Of a stretch of DNA of 64,000 bases, positions 1 to 6,954 are shown piece by piece. The DNA lies in assembly GCA_913058335.1 (NCBI GenBank), contig CAJXPX010000003.1, forward strand, positions 167,616 through 231,615, written 5' to 3'. Origin of the DNA: an uncultured Hyphomonadaceae bacterium (GTDB lineage: Bacteria > Pseudomonadota > Alphaproteobacteria > Caulobacterales > Maricaulaceae). Made by a program: the position numbers and the translations under genes. The notes below the pieces were generated by a model. That model ran no database searches, was not told the origin of the DNA, and saw only the letters and a program-made list of their open reading frames with translations. Each line of letters starts with the position of its first letter. The stretch's first letter is position 1.

Positions 1-510
1 TTAAATTTTATGTTGCCGGGAGACTGTTTTGACATGATGTCATTGACCAATGCCAAATCAGATCACAGCGTGTCAGCAGCAACTGACCTGACACTTCGTC
101 GACTCAAAGCCTCGGATTTTCTTTCCTCCATTAAACAAGAGCCCGCTCTCGCAGCGGCGTTCTGGTGGGTTGCTGTGCAGGAGGAAGCTATCCTTAGAGA
201 ACAAATTATAAGGGTCGGTAGGCGCTCAGCTAAAGAACGAGTGGGACACCTGATTTTAGAGCTAAACCGTCGCATGGCTGCCACAACGGGAAAATTAGAA
301 AATTTTCTTTATTTACCTGTACCGCAATCCTTACTTGCAGACGCATTAGGCCTTTCTGTCGTCCATATTTCCAGAACCCTGACAAAATTAAAAGCCGAAC
401 AGCTTATCAGTACGGACCATAACGGCATTCAAATTTTGGATCGACCAAGGTTAGAGAAAACATCCAATTTTGACAGTAAATATTTGCATATGGAAAAACT
501 AACTTTTTAA
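1..510 (+). CDS. Crp/Fnr-family transcription regulator, C-terminal part
   Basis: The reading frame is open to the left edge of the window, so the gene starts outside it. The visible part begins in the last strands of a cyclic-nucleotide-binding-like sensor domain (NFMLPGDCFD) and passes through the long dimerisation helix. It ends in a winged helix with the recognition segment LADALGLSVVHISRTLTKLK. This is the usual architecture of Crp/Fnr regulators. No Fnr-type cysteine cluster can be judged because the N-terminus is missing. It converges on phyR over a shared terminator. The position beside the stress cassette suggests a stress or redox role, but that is inference. Confidence 0.85.
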   Translation, partial: LNFMLPGDCFDMMSLTNAKSDHSVSAATDLTLRRLKASDFLSSIKQEPALAAAFWWVAVQEEAILREQIIRVGRRSAKERVGHLILELNRRMAATTGKLENFLYLPVPQSLLADALGLSVVHISRTLTKLKAEQLISTDHNGIQILDRPRLEKTSNFDSKYLHMEKLTF

Positions 511-530
511 AAGAAGTAAGCATAAAAAAA

Positions 531-551
531 GCCCCGCTCGAAACGGGGCTT
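531..551. terminator. Bidirectional terminator between crp-like gene and phyR
   Basis: GCCCCG and CGGGGC form a 6-bp GC stem around a 7-nt loop, flanked by an A-run on the left and a T-run on the right. It can therefore work for both converging genes. Confidence 0.85.
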
Positions 552-572
552 TTGAATTTCTGGAGATTACCT

Positions 573-1346
573 TTATCCGTGATGGAAAAACAGCGCTTGG
601 CTGATAGCAGCTTTCACATTTTCCGGACGGAAAGGTTTACTTATCAAATAAGCGGGCTCTGGCTTATCACCTGTTAACAGGCGTTCGGGGAATGCCGTAA
701 TGAAAATAACCGGGACATCGTAATTCCCTAAGATGTCTGTAACAGCATCAATGCCCGAACTTCCGTCAGCAAGTTGAACGTCCGCTAACACAATGCCAGG
801 TTTCTTGTTTTTGGCTGCTTTCACCGCTTCTTTATGAGTGGCGGCAATAGCGTCTACACTATGACCTAATTCTTCGACAAGCCCTTCGATATCAGCTGCA
901 ATGATGGGCTCATCTTCGATAATAAGCACATTTGTTCGCAACTCTTTTTCGATATCCGCTTCCGCTTGCTCAAGGAGGGTTTTGGATTCTTCAGTTGAAA
1001 CTCCCATGATCACGGCAATCTCTTCGACCGACATACCTTCTAAAGCGTTAAGTAAAAATGCCTGACGAGAAGTTGGCGTTAATTTGTGGATCCTCACGGA
1101 TTGCGCATCCGCACCAGGAACATCGTCCGATTCCAGCTGCGCGCCCGTAGTATTCCATATTCCAAGGAACATTTGAAAAAGAGCGATTTTAGGGCTTAAG
1201 GAATCGTCCATATCGACGTCGCCGGCGACGAGGGCTTGCAGTGCTGTCCTGACATAAGCATCCCCTCCGGTTTGTGTCCCTGTTAACGCACGGGCGAACC
1301 GCCGCAAATATGGTAATTGCGGCGCATATTTTTCAACCAGACTCAT
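573..1346 (-). CDS. phyR: PhyR, anti-anti-sigma response regulator of the general stress response
   Basis: PhyR-family proteins fuse an N-terminal ECF-sigma-like domain (here about residues 1-130) to a C-terminal receiver domain (about 138-250). The receiver shows the acidic pair E144/D145, the phospho-acceptor D189 in VLADVQL, T217 and K237. When phosphorylated, PhyR uses its sigma-like domain to trap NepR and so free EcfG. The gene is divergent from nepR-ecfG, the standard arrangement in Alphaproteobacteria. Two EcfG-like promoters lie in the 152-bp gap, so autoregulation is likely. The length of 257 aa is typical. Confidence 0.96.
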   Translation of the reverse strand: MSLVEKYAPQLPYLRRFARALTGTQTGGDAYVRTALQALVAGDVDMDDSLSPKIALFQMFLGIWNTTGAQLESDDVPGADAQSVRIHKLTPTSRQAFLLNALEGMSVEEIAVIMGVSTEESKTLLEQAEADIEKELRTNVLIIEDEPIIAADIEGLVEELGHSVDAIAATHKEAVKAAKNKKPGIVLADVQLADGSSGIDAVTDILGNYDVPVIFITAFPERLLTGDKPEPAYLISKPFRPENVKAAISQALFFHHG

Positions 1347-1427
1347 AATCTTCCCTTCAGAATGTTCTGCAAACTTTACTTCGTTTAAAACTTAAATGAT
1401 TAAAATGTAAATTACACTTATTGCACA

Positions 1428-1453
1428 TACGCAATGGGAACCAAGTAAGTTCC
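1428..1453 (-). promoter_or_regulatory. EcfG-type promoter for phyR
   Basis: On the minus strand the order is GGAAC (1453-1449), 17 nt, then CGTA (1431-1428). The EcfG consensus is GGAAC-N16/17-CGTT, so the -10 element has one mismatch. It lies about 80 bp upstream of phyR. Confidence 0.6.
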
Positions 1454-1461
1454 AAGGCGTA
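1437..1461 (+). promoter_or_regulatory. EcfG-type promoter for nepR-ecfG
   Basis: GGAAC (1437-1441), a 16-nt spacer and CGTA (1458-1461) lie about 38 bp before the nepR start. The site interleaves with the opposite-strand site for phyR, giving a compact divergent promoter. Confidence 0.7.
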
Positions 1462-1498
1462 TCTAAAAATTAACGGGTAAAAGAAGGGCCTTACACGA

Positions 1499-1678
1499 AT
1501 GACGCAGAATGCGAATAAACCAGATAACAAACGTGCCAAATCCGGCGAAGAGTTTACCAAGGACCCGTTGAAAGATAAAATTGGGAATAATTTGCGCCAA
1601 CTTTACGATAATGTTGTCAATGAACCCGTCCCGGATGACTTCCTTTCGCTTTTAGAGCAAGCGGATAAGGGCAAGTAA
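1499..1678 (+). CDS. nepR: NepR, anti-sigma factor of EcfG
   Basis: This is a 59-aa ORF. Its core reads IGNNLRQLYDNVVNEPVPDD followed by FLSLLEQAD, which is the hallmark of NepR: two helices that clamp EcfG and are displaced by phosphorylated PhyR. The N-terminal 20 residues are polar and probably disordered, as usual. The stop codon is followed after one base by the GTG start of ecfG, so the two are co-transcribed and probably translationally coupled. The -10 of the EcfG-type promoter ends about 37 bp upstream. Confidence 0.93.
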   Translation: MTQNANKPDNKRAKSGEEFTKDPLKDKIGNNLRQLYDNVVNEPVPDDFLSLLEQADKGK

Positions 1679-1679
1679 A

Positions 1680-2336
1680 GTGGCTAAAAACATTGATGAA
1701 AACAAAGAAAAGCTCGCTTCGGGCTCAACCCCTTACGACCCCAATGACACTGCGCCTTGGGCGCCCCTTGATGAAGAGCTGTTTCGCAAGGAGCTAACTG
1801 AGCTTATCCCGCATCTACGAGCCTTTTCTAGATCTCTTTGCGGAAACGCCACCCTTGCGGATGATGTTGCACAAGACGCTATGCTTAAAGCGTGGAAATC
1901 CCGCGACAAATTCAAACCGGGATCTAATTTAAAGGCCTGGACCTTCACGATCCTTCGCAATCAGTTTTATTCTATCAAACGCCGGTCTTGGCGCGCGACC
2001 TCGCTCGATCAAGAAGTTGCCGAGCAAACGATTATGGCGACTGCAGATCAAGAGAAGTCTGTTCAATTAAACGAGCTTCGCCGCGGATTGGATAGTCTTA
2101 AAGAGGATCAGCGCGAAGCTCTTATCCTCGTCGGAGCTTCAGGTCTATCATATGAGGAAGCCGCCGAAATCTGCAATTGCGCCGTTGGTACAATAAAAAG
2201 TCGGGTAAGCCGGGCACGAAAAGCACTTGAAGCCGTTATGGAGTCAGGAACGTTTAACACCCAAGCTGATAAAGTTGGAGCAATGGATGCGATCAGCTCC
2301 ATTTTAAATGAGGCTGACACCATCGCAGGAAGATAA
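1680..2336 (+). CDS. ecfG: EcfG-type ECF sigma factor, general stress response
   Basis: This 218-aa ECF sigma factor has a region 2 at about residues 45-110 (LADDVAQDAMLKAWKSRDKF, then WTFTILRNQFYS) and a region 4 helix-turn-helix at about 150-200 (LSYEEAAEICNCAVGTIKSR). It follows nepR with one base between and starts at GTG. Family knowledge makes it the output sigma factor that reads GGAAC/CGTT promoters, several of which are visible nearby. The roughly 35-residue N-terminal extension is acidic and variable in the family. Confidence 0.93.
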   Translation: MAKNIDENKEKLASGSTPYDPNDTAPWAPLDEELFRKELTELIPHLRAFSRSLCGNATLADDVAQDAMLKAWKSRDKFKPGSNLKAWTFTILRNQFYSIKRRSWRATSLDQEVAEQTIMATADQEKSVQLNELRRGLDSLKEDQREALILVGASGLSYEEAAEICNCAVGTIKSRVSRARKALEAVMESGTFNTQADKVGAMDAISSILNEADTIAGR

Positions 2337-2353
2337 GTTTCAGACTACGGGAA

Positions 2354-3352
2354 ATGCGGGGAAGGCTAATCTTGGAAAAAACTACGACGAAATTCTCAAT
2401 GACTGATTTGAGGGTACGCTTCGGGGCGATCTTAGGCCTCTGCTTGCTTCCGATTCTTATTTTTTCTGTGATGTTGTCAGTCCAAACGGGAAGCGCGCTT
2501 TATGTCGCCATTTGCCTTCTAGCTTGGTGCTTTGCCTATACGGCTATCTGGTTTTCAACCGATAAACTTATACTCGCTCCGTTGCGAAAAATACGTCTTG
2601 CTTCCATGAGATTCACTAAAGGCGATTTTGAGGCTCGGGTCGCAGATTTGAATAGAGTCCCCGAGCGCATCTCTTCATTAGGTATGACATTTAATCGAAT
2701 GGCCGAACATATCAGTGAACGCGAGGCCAAGTTGCTAGACAACCTCATTGAAAAAGAAACACTTCTCCGAGAAATCCACCATAGAGTAAAAAACAACCTC
2801 CAAATCATTATATCGCTTTTGAATATGCAGGAACGAAAGCTTACGGATGTGGCGGGGCTGGAAGCGATCCAAGAAACGCGCAGTCGTATAAATGCCATCG
2901 CGCTTGTTCATAGAGGGCTTTATGAGGGGGATGATCTGCGGGTTATTCGAATGGATGTCTTTTTAAAACGGCTTATCGCCGAGCTCCAAACCGGGTTGGA
3001 AGCCGAGGAGGCAGGCATTGACGTAGACCTAGAAGTGGGTTGCGATGCGATGGAACCTGATATTGTTATTCCTGTCGCTCTCTTCATCGTGGAAGCCTTA
3101 ACAAATTCCGTTAAACATGGATTAGCCGGAGGCGGCACTGTTTCAATCAACTTGAGAAACGAAAATGAAGAAATCACTGTTTCTGTCGTGGATGACGGAC
3201 AAGGTGTAGGTTCAGCTCCGGTGACAGGTGTTGGTTATAAATTAATGCGTGGGTTTGCTCGACAACTCGGCGGCGAGTTTAATATACAAAAACGAAAAAA
3301 GGGTCACGGCGTGACCCTTAAATTTCCTTTGAAAGACGACGCCGTAGATTAG
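2354..3352 (+). CDS. Membrane sensor histidine kinase, HWE/HisKA_2 type (PhyK-like)
   Basis: The protein has two adjacent membrane segments (about residues 23-45 and 48-68), a HAMP-like linker (about 72-125) and a HisKA_2 dimerisation box REIHHRVKNNLQ with phospho-His at about 143. A HATPase domain follows with the N box FIVEALTNSVKHG and the glycine box DDGQGVG. Lack of a large periplasmic loop suggests sensing in or near the membrane. It lies directly after ecfG, the usual place of the kinase that phosphorylates PhyR. The start could also be the ATG at 2399 (MTDLRVRF). Confidence 0.88.
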   Translation: MRGRLILEKTTTKFSMTDLRVRFGAILGLCLLPILIFSVMLSVQTGSALYVAICLLAWCFAYTAIWFSTDKLILAPLRKIRLASMRFTKGDFEARVADLNRVPERISSLGMTFNRMAEHISEREAKLLDNLIEKETLLREIHHRVKNNLQIIISLLNMQERKLTDVAGLEAIQETRSRINAIALVHRGLYEGDDLRVIRMDVFLKRLIAELQTGLEAEEAGIDVDLEVGCDAMEPDIVIPVALFIVEALTNSVKHGLAGGGTVSINLRNENEEITVSVVDDGQGVGSAPVTGVGYKLMRGFARQLGGEFNIQKRKKGHGVTLKFPLKDDAVD

Positions 3353-3368
3353 GCGAACTTGAAGGATG

Positions 3369-3578
3369 TTACGCTTCACCCTTTAATTTCATTAGGGCCG
3401 TCTGAGCGCTTTTCAAATGATTTTCTTCACCGCCCTGAATACCTTCTGCAGACCCACGGACGAGGGCTTCCTCATCTTCGATCCATTGCTCAAGGAGTTT
3501 TGTTTTCTTCGCATCGCTTAAACTGTCATCTGCGATTAACGCATCTGGATTGTCGTATTTTTCGTAATCTTGTTTCAT
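3369..3578 (-). CDS. Small charged protein of the stress locus, function unknown
   Basis: This 69-aa, acidic, helix-rich soluble protein (MKQDYEKYDNPDALIADD at the N-terminus) has no catalytic motif that I recognise. A GAGGAAA ribosome site precedes the ATG. It is convergent with the kinase gene and divergent from the DUF883 operon. A GGAAC lies upstream at 3625-3621 on its strand, but the -10 match is poor. Similar small proteins are common near alphaproteobacterial stress genes; that comparison is from memory. Confidence 0.65.
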   Translation of the reverse strand: MKQDYEKYDNPDALIADDSLSDAKKTKLLEQWIEDEEALVRGSAEGIQGGEENHLKSAQTALMKLKGEA

Positions 3579-3644
3579 AAAAATTTCCTCTCTGAACCTA
3601 TATGAATACTTGCTCTGTTTGTTCCGTTTTATAGAGGTTTTCTT

Positions 3645-3670
3645 GGAACTTAAATGCTCTGTTTATCGTT
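3645..3670 (+). promoter_or_regulatory. EcfG promoter for the DUF883 operon
   Basis: GGAAC (3645-3649), 17 nt and CGTT (3667-3670) match the EcfG consensus perfectly, 51 bp before the start at 3721. Confidence 0.8.
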
Positions 3671-3720
3671 AGATTTATATAATGGCGCAACCCTGCGCGT
3701 AATAAACAAGGAGAATTATT

Positions 3721-4038
3721 ATGGCTACTTCAAAAAGTTCCTCAAAGAAAAATGTTGTCGCACTTTCAGGTAACGACGAAAATATTGCTGACCAACTTGA
3801 GACTCTCAGAGGTGACATCGCTAAATTAGCTGAAACTGTTAAAGTGCAAGCTAAAGCAAGTGCATCTCAGAAAACCAGAGCTGTCAAAGATGTTACCGCA
3901 GAGAAAACTGAGATTGCTAAAGCGCGATATGATGAGCTGACAAACAAAGCAGAAGCATCAATTAAAGACAATCCGCTTACATCTATTGCTATTGCAGTCG
4001 GAGCAGGCATGGTTCTTGGCGCATTGTCACGCCGGTAA
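3721..4038 (+). CDS. DUF883 (ElaB/YqjD-like) membrane-anchored protein
   Basis: This 105-aa protein has a long charged amphipathic helix (about residues 20-80) followed by a C-terminal glycine-rich membrane anchor (IAIAVGAGMVLGALSRR). That is the ElaB/YqjD/YgaM layout. E. coli relatives are stationary-phase inner-membrane proteins that bind ribosomes. A strong AAGGAG ribosome site precedes the ATG. The perfect EcfG promoter upstream places it in the general stress regulon. It is first in a three-gene operon with a holin-like and a small membrane protein. Confidence 0.85.
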   Translation: MATSKSSSKKNVVALSGNDENIADQLETLRGDIAKLAETVKVQAKASASQKTRAVKDVTAEKTEIAKARYDELTNKAEASIKDNPLTSIAIAVGAGMVLGALSRR

Positions 4039-4044
4039 TCCCGA

Positions 4045-4476
4045 ATGCTAAGAAAAGCATATTATTTGATTTCATTATTGTTGAAATCTAGAAAAGTGGT
4101 CTCGAACAAATCTAGGTTCGGGATTATTTTTTCTTATATATTAATGGGTATAGGAACTGTATTTCTGACCTGTGCAGCTTTTGTCTTCATTCAAAGCCAA
4201 TATTCAACGGATATCGCTTTTGCAGTTTTGGGAGTTGTATTTCTAGTTGTCGCTTTTACACTTTACTTTATTTCGAAGAGAAAGTTAGAAAAGCCAGATA
4301 CTGAAACGCCTATAGGTCTAGAAGACGATCCACTAAGCGCATTCCTACCAGACGTTATAAAAGAAAATGAAACAATCAAAAATTTAGTTTCGCAAATTTC
4401 GCATAACCCTATTATGGCTACATCTGCAGCCGTGACTCTAGGCGTATTGTTATCACGCGAGTTTTTTGAGGATTAA
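4045..4476 (+). CDS. YqjE/phage-holin-family-like membrane protein
   Basis: The 143-aa protein has two membrane segments (about residues 28-50 and 58-77), a charged linker and a weaker hydrophobic C-terminal stretch (IMATSAAVTLGVLLS). It lies 6 nt behind the DUF883 gene, matching the E. coli yqjD-yqjE order, where the second gene is a holin-superfamily membrane protein. A role in envelope adaptation under stress is inferred from the shared EcfG promoter. I see no lysis gene nearby, so a true phage holin is unlikely. Confidence 0.7.
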   Translation: MLRKAYYLISLLLKSRKVVSNKSRFGIIFSYILMGIGTVFLTCAAFVFIQSQYSTDIAFAVLGVVFLVVAFTLYFISKRKLEKPDTETPIGLEDDPLSAFLPDVIKENETIKNLVSQISHNPIMATSAAVTLGVLLSREFFED

Positions 4477-4480
4477 TCTA

Positions 4481-4621
4481 ATGAATAAAAAACCAGATCA
4501 AGTTGAAGAAGTCGACGCTAAAAGCGGAACCCGTGTCAAAGGCATGACGAGTGTTCTTGGATTATCTATCACAGCGATCATAGTAATTATGGTCATTGTT
4601 CTAGCGGTTTTTGTTTTGTAA
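4481..4621 (+). CDS. 46-aa single-span membrane protein, third gene of stress operon
   Basis: A polar N-terminus (MNKKPDQVEEVDAKSG) precedes one hydrophobic span (about residues 24-46) that reaches the C-terminus. It starts 4 nt after the stop of the holin-like gene and ends just before a rho-independent terminator, so it belongs to the stress operon. No function is assigned. Position and composition are the only support. Confidence 0.6.
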   Translation: MNKKPDQVEEVDAKSGTRVKGMTSVLGLSITAIIVIMVIVLAVFVL

Positions 4622-4639
4622 CAACACATATAATAATTG

Positions 4640-4676
4640 AAAAAGGCCTGTTCCAATAATTTGGATAGGCCTTTTT
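4640..4676 (+). terminator. Terminator of the DUF883 operon
   Basis: AAAAAGGCCT and AGGCCTTTTT form a 10-bp stem around a 17-nt loop, with the T-run built into the stem. It can also act on the minus strand for the DJ-1/PfpI region. Confidence 0.8.
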
Positions 4677-4732
4677 CATTCTGTCTATTTACATGATCCC
4701 ACTTTATTAAGCGGGATCATTATTTTTATCGC

Positions 4733-5296
4733 TTAAGCTGCATTTCCGATAGAGCGATCATGCTGACCCTCACGAATTTCTTCGATAATTTTAGTATTAA
4801 AAGCCTCTAAGTCATCTGGAGAGCGGCTTGTAATAATGCCATTGCTCACGGCGACTTCTTTGTCCACCCATTTGGCACCCGCATTATGAAGGTCATCTTG
4901 TATTGATGGATAGGAAGTCATCTCCCGACCTTTGACCAGTCCTGCACTAATAAGTATCCAGGGCGCATGGCAAATCGCAGCTATAATTTTACCCTGCTTT
5001 GCAAAATTTCGGACGAGGCTTTTCACAGATTCTTCTGTTCGGAGGCTATCCGGGTTAGCTAACCCACCTGGTAGTACCAAAGCGTCATAATCATCAGATT
5101 TGGCATTTCTAACGAGCAAATCCGGTTTAATTGAACGGTTGTCCCCTTCACCAGCTGAAATTTCCTTCATTTCCAAAGAAGCTAACTCAACCGTTGCGCC
5201 TTGCTTTTCCAACGCTTCTTTCGGTGAGAACAACTCATCTTCCTGAAATCCATTTGTCGCAATGATTAGGACTTTAGCATTTTCAATCTTAGTCAT
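4733..5296 (-). CDS. DJ-1/PfpI-family protein (YhbO-like)
   Basis: The 187-aa product has the DJ-1/PfpI fold signatures: an acidic residue near the N-terminus (GFQEDEL, about E21) and the nucleophile elbow AAICHAPW with C109-H110. Members act as glyoxalases, deglycase-like stress proteins or proteases; the exact activity is not predictable. I chose the ATG at 5296 because GGAG lies 6 nt before it. The frame extends a further 12 codons upstream without a ribosome site. Context is the stress-response locus. Confidence 0.85.
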   Translation of the reverse strand: MTKIENAKVLIIATNGFQEDELFSPKEALEKQGATVELASLEMKEISAGEGDNRSIKPDLLVRNAKSDDYDALVLPGGLANPDSLRTEESVKSLVRNFAKQGKIIAAICHAPWILISAGLVKGREMTSYPSIQDDLHNAGAKWVDKEVAVSNGIITSRSPDDLEAFNTKIIEEIREGQHDRSIGNAA

Positions 5297-5469
5297 ATTT
5301 ATCTCCATGTTTCGGAATGAAACCGCGGGCACACCGGAAAGATGTGTCTATTAGGCGCGCGATGCCATAATCTGGCGTCTTAAAAGAGAAACGTGAAGTT
5401 TAAGATTTTGTTGCGTTAAAGATCATCAAGTCAAGGTGAGTAAGAGCGTTCATTATAAAGCCTCTGTTT

Positions 5470-6471
5470 CTAGAGCCCCATATCAGACGCTTTCCAGACA
5501 CATTCAAAGGTCATCCCCCTACTCTTCCATTGAAGATTGGGATTACCTTTATAAGTCGAACGCGTCATTTTCATTAAAACCCGCATTCCAAAGCCTGTCG
5601 TTTTTGAAGGAGGCGTAATCTTTTGCGAAGCTGTTTCGTCCCATAAGAGTTTAAATTCATTGCGCGCTTTATCTACTTTCATCTCTATTCTTAAAGTGCC
5701 AGATTTGCCAGCCTCCCCATTTTCCGAAAGAGCGCCGTATTTCACAGCATTAGTCAAAAGCTCGTTCAGACAAAGGCATAAGGTCTGAGCAGCAGACCCG
5801 TTTAAAACAAAAGAATCAATATCACTGATTACACGGGCATCGTTGTCTAATGATGCAAGAATTTCTTTTGCAATTTGCGAAGCCGTTGCGCTTCTTGTCG
5901 CGGACCGAAGAGTTAAATCATTAAGGGAGCCCAGGGCTTGAATACGTCCCAAGAAAGCTTGCTCTAACTCTTCAATGGTACTTGCTGAACGCAACGCCAT
6001 CCGAAACATTCCGCTGATTAAAGATAAGCTGTTTTTCACTCGATGGGCCATTTCATGAGCCAAAAGTTCATTATGTTCTCTAGCCGCCATAAGATCCGAA
6101 ATGTCTAAAAGGACACCAACCAGAATAACTTCACCGTTCTCAGATCGGATAAACTTACCCCGCCCATCCACCCAAATGGTTTCCCTCTTGGCATTCCGGA
6201 TTCGATATTGGGCCTCATAAAGTGTGCCGTGTTCCTTGGCCGAAGCAATTAGCTTTTTAACCAGAGACTGATCTGCCGGGTGTATGGTTTCAAAATAATC
6301 TTTTGCAGGGAATACATCCTTTTTTTCCCATAGTCCTGTAATAGATCGCGCAACATTATCCAACGAGCACTCATTTCGTGTGATATTCCACATCCAACGC
6401 CCGATTCCAGCCGCTTGAGGCGCAATTTCATACCATTCTTCTTCACTCAGGGCGTTGAAACTATTGGACAT
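5470..6471 (-). CDS. Soluble PAS-HWE sensor histidine kinase
   Basis: This 333-aa protein has no membrane segment. A PAS domain (about residues 18-128, with the PAC-like end GVLLDISD) leads into the HWE/HisKA_2 box AHEMAHRVKNSLSLI (phospho-His about 143) and a HATPase with LCLNELLTNAVKYGA. Cytoplasmic kinases of this class commonly feed PhyR in Alphaproteobacteria. It is divergent from a single-domain response regulator with an EcfG promoter, so the pair probably adds an input to the same network. The stimulus is unknown. Confidence 0.88.
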   Translation of the reverse strand: MSNSFNALSEEEWYEIAPQAAGIGRWMWNITRNECSLDNVARSITGLWEKKDVFPAKDYFETIHPADQSLVKKLIASAKEHGTLYEAQYRIRNAKRETIWVDGRGKFIRSENGEVILVGVLLDISDLMAAREHNELLAHEMAHRVKNSLSLISGMFRMALRSASTIEELEQAFLGRIQALGSLNDLTLRSATRSATASQIAKEILASLDNDARVISDIDSFVLNGSAAQTLCLCLNELLTNAVKYGALSENGEAGKSGTLRIEMKVDKARNEFKLLWDETASQKITPPSKTTGFGMRVLMKMTRSTYKGNPNLQWKSRGMTFECVWKASDMGL

Positions 6472-6525
6472 ATTCGGTATCCATTGACGTTATATTTACC
6501 TAGTGTTTTTACATTGTAATGAAAC

Positions 6526-6551
6526 GGAACAAACTGATTATTTAGATCGTT
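6526..6551 (+). promoter_or_regulatory. EcfG promoter for the single-domain response regulator
   Basis: GGAAC (6526-6530), 17 nt and CGTT (6548-6551) give a perfect consensus 33 bp before the ATG at 6585. Confidence 0.8.
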
Positions 6552-6584
6552 CCGCTCGCGTTATAAAAAGGGCCTTTAAATTCT

Positions 6585-6923
6585 ATGTCAAAGTCTGTTC
6601 TCATAGTCGAAGACGATCCTTTGATCGCGATGGATATGGAGGACTTTTTCGAGTCAAAGAATTATGACATATTAGGCCCAGCTTTCAATGTGGTTGAGGC
6701 CCTGAATTTACTAAAAGAGAACCGCCCCGATTGCGCAACTCTCGATTATAATTTAGGGAAGGAAACTAGCGTTCCGATTGCGGACATTTTATACAATTCA
6801 AATGTCCCATTTGTTTTTGTAACTGGACGGCTTGCAGAGATTAAGCGCGAGAACAATCTGCCTTCCGCGCCAGTGTTGACGAAGCCAGTACACTATACAG
6901 AAATTTTGGCCCATTTCGACTAA
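6585..6923 (+). CDS. Single-domain response regulator, FAT GUY type
   Basis: The 112-aa protein is only a receiver domain: acidic pocket E9-D11, phospho-acceptor D54 (TLDYNLG), T80 and K100. The segment PFVFVTGR resembles the PFxFATGY motif of the FAT GUY subfamily (SdrG, MrrA), which acts as a phosphate relay or sink in the general stress response. The perfect EcfG promoter makes it a probable feedback component. The likely partner is the divergent PAS-HWE kinase. Confidence 0.85.
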   Translation: MSKSVLIVEDDPLIAMDMEDFFESKNYDILGPAFNVVEALNLLKENRPDCATLDYNLGKETSVPIADILYNSNVPFVFVTGRLAEIKRENNLPSAPVLTKPVHYTEILAHFD

Positions 6924-6954
6924 GATAGCCCTCTATTCCGGACCTCAGCTAAAC

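Noticed and set aside
4045..4476. Phage holin marking a prophage
   Set aside because: It follows a DUF883 gene under an EcfG promoter, as in yqjDE; no phage genes are near.
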